DNA of 64,000 nt. Source: Mesocentrotus franciscanus. Lineage: Eukaryota; Echinodermata; Echinoidea; Camarodonta; Strongylocentrotidae. The stretch spans positions 28,405,813-28,469,812 of the forward strand of contig CP137671.1 of assembly GCA_037976565.1 (NCBI GenBank). The letters run 5' to 3'. Both the position numbers and the translations under genes were made by a program. Shown piece by piece: positions 11,682 through 20,407 of the stretch. Every line of letters starts with the position of its first letter. The first letter of the stretch is position 1. Under the pieces are notes generated by a model. The model saw only the letters and a program-made list of their open reading frames with translations. It did not search any database and was not told the DNA's origin.

Positions 11682-12290
11682 TCTAAAGCCAATATTGTCG
11701 ATATCAAACACATAACAATAAAAATCAAGGCGAGTTCCTTAGCCTCCTGTGTACCAGTCTACGCATATGAAGTACGAGTCGCGTAAGTCACCACAATAAG
11801 AATTATATAGCGGAGGAGGTGCAATGGTATCTACAAGCGTTATTGTTTTCTGTAGAGAGAAGCTTACCCGTGATGAATTTAAAAAAAAAGATCATGGAGA
11901 CAAAGAGGTCGAAAACTGTAAATGACTGATGGAATGATGAAGAGCGGGGCGAGAACTTCCTTGGCGGGAACGACGCACTGTATCAAAGCCAGATGAAGAA
12001 ATGGGCGATCAAATCAATAAGTGTTTTAAAGCCTTTTCAACAGCCTTTCAACTCTAACAAGTTGTATCTCATTTTATCATTAGTTAAATGATAGCCAGCC
12101 TAACCGAAAATCGTTTCAGACATAGATGAGACAGATGGTTTCCTTGAATGGGTATTATATGCTTTTGACACCGCGTTCAATTTATCTTCATAACAAATTA
12201 TAACCATGCCATTGTTATAAAGCCGAAGGTGACATCAAACTGATTTTCCGTATATATCTTAGTGAAGCTCAGTACCACATCCTTACATTT
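11682..12290 (-). pseudogene. Orphan gamma-receptor 5' flank, promoter without gene (block I)
   Basis: This stretch matches the 5' flank of R6 (29265-29930) and the relic at 58557-59200. Shared words include GGAAGAGTCTAAAGCC (R6 GGAAGAGTCCACAGCC) directly at the R6 start region, ACGCATATGAAGTACG, and the TATA-like GAATTATATAGCGGAGGAGG (11801-11820). The sequence that should be the start of the coding region is replaced by the dispersed repeat. It is therefore a gamma promoter and 5' UTR left behind after loss of the gene. Confidence 0.65.
11801..11820 (-). promoter_or_regulatory. Conserved TATA-like box with CCTCCTC element
   Basis: On the sense (minus) strand it reads CCTCCTCCGCTATATAATTC. 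The same combination precedes R6 at 29391-29410. At the block III relic (58681-58700) the TATA core is mutated (CTATCTAGTT) while CCTCCTC is kept. Confidence 0.45.
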
Positions 12291-12433
12291 TCAGAAAAAA
12301 GGAGTTCATGGTTGATAGGTTGTGTTTTCCTCCTTGATTTAGAACCGGTGAGTAGTATATTGTGTTTGCTATAAATGACGACCAATGAGCATCATTCAAA
12401 ATTGAAAAGACTTGTGTTTTCACGATTGATCTA

Positions 12434-13268
12434 GAATCTAATCCAGGGGGAGGGCAGGGGGGCACAGCGCCTCTTTTTAAAATGCCCCTATTAAAATCTG
12501 ATAAATGCCCCTATTAAAATCTGATAGGTGTCCTTTTGCTTCAACAGATGCCACATTTCCATTCTCATCACTGCCTTTTTTCACCTTTGTTGAGTGTCCC
12601 TTTTCAGGTGCAAGAAGTGATCCATTTTCACATCTGATAATTGCCTGTTCTACTTTAACACGTGCACATTTTCTTTTTTTAACAACTGTCCTTTCCCCTT
12701 ATGATAAGTGCCTACTTTTCCTTTGTTTATAACATGCACCCCTAATTTAATGCGACTTAGAGCCCCTTTTTTCTTTAATCTTCTCTAGAGCTCGATTGCT
12801 ACCATTGCTACGCTTGCTAAGCTTGCTTGCATTTATACTTGTTATCATTATGTTACTTATGAAAACAAATTGTCATTCTTTCGCCATTAAATTGTTCTTA
12901 AAACTCATCAGGGTTTGTTTTTTGTCCTATATATGAGATGTAATTTTTCGCACTTCGACCTCACAAATCTTAACATGTTTGCTCGCTCGCTTCGCCCGCT
13001 CGGAATTTAATATTCAGACCATCATACCCAACTGCAGAGTATGTTGCTTCAGCAATATCTTGTACCACGTAAAGAGAGAAACAAATATTGATGTCGTCCC
13101 TGGTAGTGTAATTACAATCATGACGATGTAGGGGGTATATACCAACGTCTAAAAATGGTGTATGTTTACTTGAAGGTTTCCCTTTGTAGGTGCCCTTTTC
13201 CCCCAAAAGGGCCCTTTTTGTTGGTGCCCTTCCTCCCACACTTTGGAAGACGCTCCGCCGCCCCTGCA
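12434..13268. mobile_element. Unclassified insertion with degenerate subrepeats and G-rich ends
   Basis: Flanking words that are nearly adjacent in the related flanks at 29930-30175 and 59200-59430 (CTAGAATC...; GAGGGACTCAT) are separated here by about 830 bp. The left end is G-rich (CCAGGGGGAGGGCAGGGGGG) and the right end is C-rich (GCTCCGCCGCCCCTGCATTA), so the two ends are loosely inverted. From 12480 to 12740 there is a degenerate tandem repeat of about 22-25 bp built on TGCCC...TTTT...TCTGATAA. No transposase is visible. It may be another non-autonomous element with a foldback tendency. Confidence 0.4.
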
Positions 13269-13282
13269 TTATAGGGACTCAT

Positions 13283-14650
13283 TTATTCCAATTACTGCCT
13301 GTGTTCTATTGGTGAAAACATATCAGTTGCACCTGTGTACATTGTTCTATTAAGACCCCGTGCACACATATCAAGGATGAGAAATATTAGATCTTGAGTT
13401 TCGAGGTGCTGGTATCATGTATTTGTGTTCCTGCATGGAACACTGCGCGTAGCGTATTCAGATGTACGCCACCTGCGGTGAGATTTAGGGAGACCGTTTC
13501 CATTGGTTAGCACATCAGGGTCACAAATCTTCCAAAATGAATGGTCACTAGTTTCCATTCCTTGATCAACGAAATTGTGCAAATGTATTCAATCATTTTG
13601 ATATGTGGCTGTCAACGGGTTTTCATTTTCTTTTTCTTTCTCTAAAGTTCGCTGCGATCGGATGATAAATTGGTATCAAATGAGTTCTAAGCTTCCTTTG
13701 TTCAAATTACTGGCATTGAGAAAGTGATCTATATATTTTTAGTGCATTGTGCAAACGAATAATAAGTGGTGACCTGACAGGAAGCTCTTCCATTAATGAA
13801 AATGTTGTAATTTAATTTTTGTTTTACGCCGATATGAAAATATGAAGAAGTACCACATATAATTTAACATTGCCTTGGTAATAATAAAGGAGATCAATTG
13901 TAATAACAATCACTAAGAAGGTGATGAAACGACGGAAATGTATATATATATGTCCATGTGCTTCCTCATTATCAATTACATACTTTCATTATTTCGTTGG
14001 TGACTTGGCATTCAGAATAAACACAGATTACAAGTGTATTAAAACATATGATTTTGTTTACCCTCAAGACTCTAGTGATAAACCATTGCCTTTCTATAAT
14101 AATTTCCCATTTACGGGTTATTTTATTTCAATAATCAGACTGCAAGGTAAATGTTTTAGTTATTCCTACATCGGGAAATTTAAGATATTAGTAAAAACGA
14201 TATTGAAGGCATCAATTCAACTTGTTTCATTCGAATATACAACAGAACGGGTCAATCGAATGGGTACCAAACGACCTTTAAATCTCAGCCAGCGCATTAA
14301 ATCTTTAAGCAGACATTTTTAAAGCTCATCCCGATATAACATTGAACTGTTTTGAATAAAATGTTTAATATGCACTATTACAATACACGAAGAAACAGTA
14401 GAGACACATATCATTTGGATACGGTTTTATCGATTTATTATTCATAGCAACGCTAGGTACAACTTAAAAACAGAAATAGAAAATCATATTGATAAGTTCT
14501 TATTCAATTTTGTGTAATGTGTATTGATACAGCAATCTCAATGACAATTGTTCCTTTTTTCTAGCTACGAAACTCTACCCGAATCCACCACTATCACATT
14601 GTTAGACACAACCAAATGATGGAATCAACCTCACATTAAAAATCACTTAA
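13283..14650. other. Intergenic, partly paralogous to the right end of the window
   Basis: The segment 13283-13860 matches 63293-63700 (shared words TTCTATTGGTGAAAA, ATATCAGTTGCAC, GGTTTCGAGGTG). The rest is AT-rich. A plus-strand frame at 13921-14322 (133 codons) has no recognisable domain and low-complexity composition, so I do not call it a gene. Confidence 0.45.
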
Positions 14651-14703
14651 ACCAACATGTTATATCAAAACACAACTCAATTCGGCCAACAACTCTACAT
14701 CAG

Positions 14704-15540
14704 TTATAATAATAATAATAATGATATTACATTTATAAAGCGCCTTTTTATTAGATACAAAGCGCATAAACAAGAAATACTTACAAAGAAAAACAGAGAA
14801 CATTATCGTATGAAGCTTACATTAATTACAAACAAATATTACAACAAATTAGATAAGATGTTTTTTCAGACACTTCTTGAAAACTGTGAGAGTATTGCAA
14901 TTCTTGTGTAAAGGGGGTAAAGAGTTTCAGGGTTTTTTTTTTTTGGGGCAATAACGGAAAAAGCCCTATCACCTATTTGTTTACTAGTTCGAGGGACGGT
15001 AAGTGTTTTACTCCTGGCTGATCGTGTATTATACATGGACGTGTGCGAATGGAGTAGATCAACTAGGTATGCTGGGGCCTGATTATTGAGACACTTGTAT
15101 TAAAGTGAGAGTTAAGGTCTTATGTATGATAGGATTATTAACGCGAAGCCAGTGAAGATCAGTGATGAGAGGGAGACGTGGACACATTTTGGTTTACAAT
15201 GAATTAGCCGTGCTGCTTTATTTTGGAGGAGTTGTAGGGAGCTACGATCTCTAAGCGATATACCATGGAGTAGTGAATCACAATAATCTAGACGAAACCA
15301 AACAAGAGATCTTACAACTGCATGTGAAGAATCTTAATTTATGAACTTCCTAATGCTACTGAGGTTAGGCAAGTGGAAATTAACAGATTTTGATACATTT
15401 GATACATGGTCTGACATATTAATAAGCTTGTCAAAGGTAACACCTAATATGCGAACAGATGGTGAAGGTGAAATGATGGGTGCTTTCGGGATGCCGCAAT
15501 CATAAATTCTGTCTTGTCCTGATTAAGTTTCAGTTATCCA
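14704..15540 (-). mobile_element. Decayed 5'-truncated LINE fragment
   Basis: Read on the minus strand from 15540, and allowing for stops and shifts, the sequence encodes recognisable pieces of a reverse-transcriptase ORF C-terminus: LNQDRTEFMI, MSDHVSNVSKSVNFHL, RLDYCDSLLHGISLRDRSSL, LLQNKAARLI and QIGDRAFSVIAPK. It ends in an ATTATT-rich tail at 14704-14725 (ATAATAATAATAATG on the plus strand), just after the words TTATAAAGCGCC. The architecture is that of a CR1/L2/Rex1-like element. It is old, with many disruptions. Confidence 0.7.
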
Positions 15541-15559
15541 TCGTCAAACATAATAGAAA

Positions 15560-16110
15560 ATGGACATAGACTGCCATGTATGAGACAAACTTAAAACTCA
15601 ATTAGCATTATCGATGCTTTATCCATTGTTATCCGCTAAACATTGTCATTATATATCTTACAGATTCTTACTTCTCCGATCCATACCCCTAATTCGTGAT
15701 AGTAATCACATCTTTCCAATAGTAAATGTCTATTCCTCTAACATTCCGTTTTATTTTATATTGTATCTGTAGTCTGTGCGCGACGCCTACACTCTGAAGA
15801 CCGTTCATGCATATTTATATTCACACAAATGGGTGTGGCTACGTCTCCTTAAAGCGTCAGGCTAGTCTGAAGGAATAATCTGATTCTTCTCAGTTGTTTC
15901 AAATTTGATACAGCGCTTTGGTAGATAATCCATCATCAGACAAAACACATTTATCGAAACCGAATAACAAGCAAAAGTTTACATAATATGTTCTTACATG
16001 TTACAGAAAATTGTGCATCCTAACATATTGAAGTGTACATTTATCAAAATTTATGGACACGTGAATTCATTTACAGTTTGGCACCACATGTAGACGCATT
16101 CAATCACTGT
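15560..16110. other. Relic of a beta-receptor 3' flank
   Basis: This stretch matches the 3' flank of R7 (30790-31995): GTCTGTGCGCGACGCC/GTCTGTGCGACACGCC, GACCGTTCATGCATAT, TTTCAAATTTGATA and finally GGCACCACATGTAGAC, the word that lies at the very end of the R7 gene. The match stops at about 16106 and no receptor coding sequence follows. It therefore looks like the 3' flank of a beta gene that has been lost. Confidence 0.5.
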
Positions 16111-17615
16111 GGAGGCGGGGTCTCATAAATAATGTATCTTTCTTTCGTTATGATCATTAAACATCTTAAGTCTTTCCTACTATTGCATCTAACTGATATC
16201 ATTACCACTGACCAATCAAAACCATTTCAAAACTATGGACTCGTTTACGTCAAGTTTAAAGTGTCATTCTGATTTGAATACAGTAAGCCCTTCAAGTAAA
16301 ATAAAATGAAGATAAATTAATCATCTTGATTGACGTTTGAATGGTACTTGTAATAAGAACTATCCCGTGCTGAAACCAAAACTTCCGATTTATCCAAGGT
16401 TGATTATTGATTAAAATTCATTATCCAGCCGTGGTTCATTATTTACTGCGTTATTACTATTGTTGATCTTTTGAAAAGAAAACCTTAAGACCATATTTTT
16501 GTTGCGTGATTTGGCACAATTATAATGAAACATAATCAAATTGGAAAACAATCTTCCCTATTTAGCTGGTTAAGAATTTAACAAATTCCTTACCAAATTT
16601 CCGTGATAATTTTACCTATTCTGTACAAATAATAATTAGGACAATTGAGACGAGAAATCCTATAACCTATAGAGCTGTTTCGCTGTCAATCATGATCAAT
16701 TATATGCTATGATATACTTTCCAATACACATAATACTGAGACCAAATTGTATTTCCCTTCATCTCATCCTATGAACAGGCATGGAATGAATTTATAGGAA
16801 TTGCTAGTAGGTGTGATACAAAAATATGATTTAGCGGAATAGAGATATTATACGATATCATAAATTGAATATTATAAAGGATAAACTTTGATTACAAAGA
16901 TCCTGAGCATGGCGGCATGGCCTTTCACATATCTCCTAAACGTAGGTCGCGAATGATTCCGACACTTTTCTGACCACACTCTTTAAAAAGACGTACAAAA
17001 ATAGAACCTTTTCCTGTCTTTATAAACTCAAGGGGGTTCTCCAGTGGAAGCGTTGGAAGTGTAATAAGGTTCTTGAAGAAATTAACCACCGACTTTCTTT
17101 GATATCATTGCGCCGCACAGAATGAATAAGAGATTTTAAATTCATAATCGCTATCAATCTGATAGAATGAATAAGAAACGAATAATTAATGAATGACAAG
17201 TTTGCCAAGAACCAAGACATCAAGATATAGAAGTATTCACCCTCATTTACTTGCACATGGTTATCAATTCTATTTTCACGAATAGGTAAAAAACATCACC
17301 TTTCCCAAATGTTTGGGTTCCTAAAAGAAACCTTTTTGTTACTATCAAACCATTTGCATTAACGTTAGTGATACTTGCAGAACCTTTGACTGTTTAAGGT
17401 TCTTAGGAGGAGTATCGTTCTACATGTATTAAGAACCACTGCGCAATATCAAGAACCCTTTCAGAAACATTTCTTCTAAGAGTGCACTCCCATAATATCC
17501 GTTATCCATTATAATATATTATATAATGATAATGATACTATACTTACTATCTTTCATATTGACCACATTACAGTTTATCACCTTCTATCATGCCTGGTGT
17601 CTACCAAACCCGTAC
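16110..17615. other. Spacer downstream of R3
   Basis: AT-rich with no supported gene. It holds a 43-bp fragment of a receptor tail in inverted orientation (16906-16948). No obvious AATAAA-type signal for R3 stands out close to its stop. Confidence 0.4.
16906..16948 (+). repeat. 43-bp inverted copy of the R4 cytoplasmic-tail coding sequence
   Basis: These 43 bases are an exact reverse-complement match of 21177-21219, which encodes the peptide HGGMAFHISPKRRS in R4. Here the sense strand is the plus strand, opposite to the whole receptor array. The match stops abruptly on both sides. I checked the two segments base by base. Confidence 0.85.
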
Positions 17616-17617
17616 TC

Positions 17618-19051
17618 TTAAGCCCTTCTATAATACAACACGAATGCTATGAGGCTTACACCATTGGCTATGGTCGATACTACCAGTACTGATATAAGCC
17701 AAGTTTTCATGGAAACCGTTTTCTTACAGTTTCCTTCAGAGTTTGATAAGGTATTCAAAGCAATTTCCGTCCCCTGAGAAGAGACACGGTTTTGGTGTCG
17801 ATATTTTCTTAAAACAATGTAGTAACAGTTGACAGCGCCAGTTGCCAGGCAGAATATTATAAAAAGCACTAATATTACCCGAACCCATGTCAGGACTTTA
17901 TTTGCCACTTTATAAACTTCTGACGACAAAGTAGTTTCTATTGTTTCAGCATTAGTGGTTATCGTGTTCAATTCTTTATTTTCATCCGGATGTTGTACGT
18001 TTTTCTTAATGTTTGTAACCTCAAAAAAGATGTTCTTACACCTTAACTTCTCATCAGAATTGTTACTTCCTTCAGTTCGGCCTAATGCTGACAAAGAAAT
18101 GTTGTACTGTTTCCCTTCTGCAAGATTAACATTTCCAATGCCATGTACTAACACCGTGTTATTTCTACTCTGTACACCGCAGAAGAAAGAAACGTGTCCC
18201 ACATGGATAAAGGATAACATGTCACTAAGAATGAGTGGAATCAAATTGTTACCATTACTGTACCAAAACTTGATAGCGTCGGCAACTTCTGTGGTGCAAC
18301 ATTCAAACACAGAACGCAGAGTTTGGTCTTGTATTGGAAGAAATGTACACGTCTTATTGACAGATCTTTTGCTATTAGAAATAAGACACATGCTCGGTAC
18401 AAATCGGTCATCATGTAGGTTTTCAAGAGGAAGGTATACGCTGAATTTGTTGGTCGAATTAAAATCGCCATCAACATTCATCTTCGGAGTCTCATACTCA
18501 GACACAACCTGATTTCCTGTCAAAAGTTGTACTTGATCCCCTAAGTTGACCTGCACCCACTCACAAGACATATGTACTCTTTGAGTTTCTTGGTCAAACA
18601 GGGTTGAACAAATAGGTTTTGTACCTTCAATGATTAAATTGAAAATTGCAATGGTACAAGTCATTTCTGCCCCATGATGCAATTTAACGACGTGCTTTCC
18701 CGAATCACTCAATTCAGTAAATGCAATAAACAAATCAATATCATTCTCTCCCGTCTCTTTTGTCAAACTATAACGGCCTTGATTAGCAGATGTTCTGTCG
18801 ATATCGTCTAATAGCCGATTATCAAGTGTTTTCCATTTTGCCCACACTAAAGATTGATTCTCAGTCAATGGATCTGTTAGATTAAATCTCACAGAAACAT
18901 TTCGTCCGTTGACTTCTTTCAATGCTCTTTCTTGCTTGTCACCACACCATAATAAATCACCCTCACAAAACGTCATTTGGAACACAGTTAGAAAAACGAT
19001 GGAAATGATTGGAGAGATTTTCCATTTTAGCGCGAAACGATCTTGAGGCAT
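17618..19051 (-). CDS. R3: gamma-type Ig-like receptor with two hydrophobic segments and no signalling tail
   Basis: The frame is intact and single-exon, 477 codons from the ATG at 19051. An in-frame GTG lies five codons upstream, but related genes start at the aligned MP/MS methionine. Residues 1-29 form a signal peptide (IISIVFLTVFQM). The ectodomain has family landmarks: LLWCG, a DSGKH motif in place of the Ig DSGxYxC, ICSTLF, HMSCEWVQV, FECC and LRCKNI, with several N-x-S/T sites. A first membrane helix lies at about 386-414 (VRVILVLFIIFCLATGAVNC), with an arginine at its outer edge. About 35 residues follow, then a second hydrophobic helix at about 450-472 (WLISVLVVSTIANGVSLIAF), and the protein ends YYRRA. 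The tyrosine tail of its paralogues (YAKP box, ITIM-like site) is missing. It could be a decoy or a paired receptor without its own motifs. The function is unknown. Confidence 0.85.
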   Translation of the reverse strand: MPQDRFALKWKISPIISIVFLTVFQMTFCEGDLLWCGDKQERALKEVNGRNVSVRFNLTDPLTENQSLVWAKWKTLDNRLLDDIDRTSANQGRYSLTKETGENDIDLFIAFTELSDSGKHVVKLHHGAEMTCTIAIFNLIIEGTKPICSTLFDQETQRVHMSCEWVQVNLGDQVQLLTGNQVVSEYETPKMNVDGDFNSTNKFSVYLPLENLHDDRFVPSMCLISNSKRSVNKTCTFLPIQDQTLRSVFECCTTEVADAIKFWYSNGNNLIPLILSDMLSFIHVGHVSFFCGVQSRNNTVLVHGIGNVNLAEGKQYNISLSALGRTEGSNNSDEKLRCKNIFFEVTNIKKNVQHPDENKELNTITTNAETIETTLSSEVYKVANKVLTWVRVILVLFIIFCLATGAVNCYYIVLRKYRHQNRVSSQGTEIALNTLSNSEGNCKKTVSMKTWLISVLVVSTIANGVSLIAFVLYYRRA

Positions 19052-20400
19052 GGTAGAGGAGTCCACACAATCTTAGCTTGATATAGAAACGCTGGCCTTT
19101 ACACCAAGTCTTCAGGACAGTTACCAGAATAGGTTCACGATTGTGCTATATGGAGTTTGGAAGAGCGTTCTCCGACGACTAGATTCGGAATTGAAGTGGA
19201 ATGTGGAAATGAAGAGATGTGCGGTTATATTCGAAAGTATTAGAGAGAAATAAATAGAAGAGTATGAATTGTTTTAATATATATCAATGTAATTGATGCG
19301 TAATACGTGATATGATCAGAGAGGCAATTGGCTAAATGTTTAAAATTACTCTCGTTTATAATAGGGAGGAGCCAACGAAATGACTACCTGCGAGAGTGCG
19401 TACATCCTCCCAGGCAACTATGGTGCTTTCAGTTCCTGTTCATCTCTCGTTTGGAAACTAGTTTAGTCCAACAATAATTTAAAACAAAAGAAGTGGTTTT
19501 GTGATAGGTGGAGTCTATGAATCGACATAACATGGCATCATCCCAAATATTATCATCCTATCTTTTTAATTAATGAAGACACAGAGAATGGAAAATGAAA
19601 CTAGAAGTTAATGATTGATTTGACCAGCACTCATACATAATTTCTCAATTGTTCTCATTTAAATCGTATGTAAAGAAATTTGTACTTCATCAGGAAAATT
19701 AATCGTGTTCTCAATGACGATAGAATCATATTTACGATGACGTCGATAGAGCTTTAGCTGAGAATGGTCCCTACAAGGGATTATTTTACAACAAGACTCG
19801 CATTTGATTTATTATATTCAATGTGTTAAGAGATTGCTATAGCGTTCAAAATAATCGGCATAACTCTTTCTGTTTAGCCGATATTCCACGGTGCGATAAA
19901 TGTCACGCAAATCTGTGAAATAATTTTAAAAACTTGCAATCTGAGTATTACATCAAGATTGAATGATCTTAACCAAGATTTCTATATGATTTTCATATGA
20001 TAAGCATAATCTTAAGCTGTTAATGTGTTTGCTTGTGTAGTACCTTAAAAGATGGAACAGTTGCATAAAGCAAATAACCGTTTCTGTTATCGACACAGTT
20101 TGTTGCTGGCTATGTCATAAGGCCTAGTATGAAAATGTAATGTATGTCTTTATATCTCACAGGTTATAGTATATCATCGGCTTCATTCGCCATTGACGCT
20201 AAGACCTTAATGTGCATCTAAATGAAGACGTTAATTATAATGTTCTTTTTTCTTCATATTACTACTCTCGTTATAATTATATCATATACACTATATTGTG
20301 TATCCATTATGCATCTGTTTAAAGTATCCATTTGTGAAGAAGAGACTACTAAACCAAATATATTATGTTTACTCAAATAGTGAAAAAAAGAAATCGCAGA
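19052..20400. other. Spacer between R4 and R3 (5' flank of R3)
   Basis: Just upstream of R3, 19355-19380 reads TTATAATAGGGAGGAGCC on the plus strand, so the sense strand has GGCTCCTCCC followed by TATTATAA. That resembles the CCTCCTC plus TATA arrangement before R6. No gene is visible in the rest. Confidence 0.4.
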
Positions 20401-20407
20401 ATTTTCT

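Larger units (their letters stand above)
1..12430. repeat. Segmental duplication block I
   Basis: This stretch is paralogous, in the same order and orientation, to about 31930-43985 and 44108-59440. It runs beta receptor (R1), AT-rich spacer with retroposon tails, LINE 3' fragment, alpha receptor (R2), long spacer, orphan gamma 5' flank. Similarity is obvious by eye in coding and non-coding parts, for example the GC-rich 41-bp repeats at 4346 and 36897. The three blocks differ by discrete insertions and deletions. Similarity to block III resumes at about 13283-13860 (against 63293-63700), after an insertion in each copy. Exact boundaries need alignment. Confidence 0.85.

Noticed and set aside
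13921..14322. 133-codon plus-strand frame
   Set aside because: No domain, no paralogue, AT-driven composition; probably chance.
17955..18512. 185-codon plus-strand open frame opposite R3, and similar plus-strand frames opposite R2, R4, R6, R8, R10 and the LINEs
   Set aside because: They are antisense shadows of the receptor and LINE ORFs, have no domain of their own, and are not kept among paralogues.
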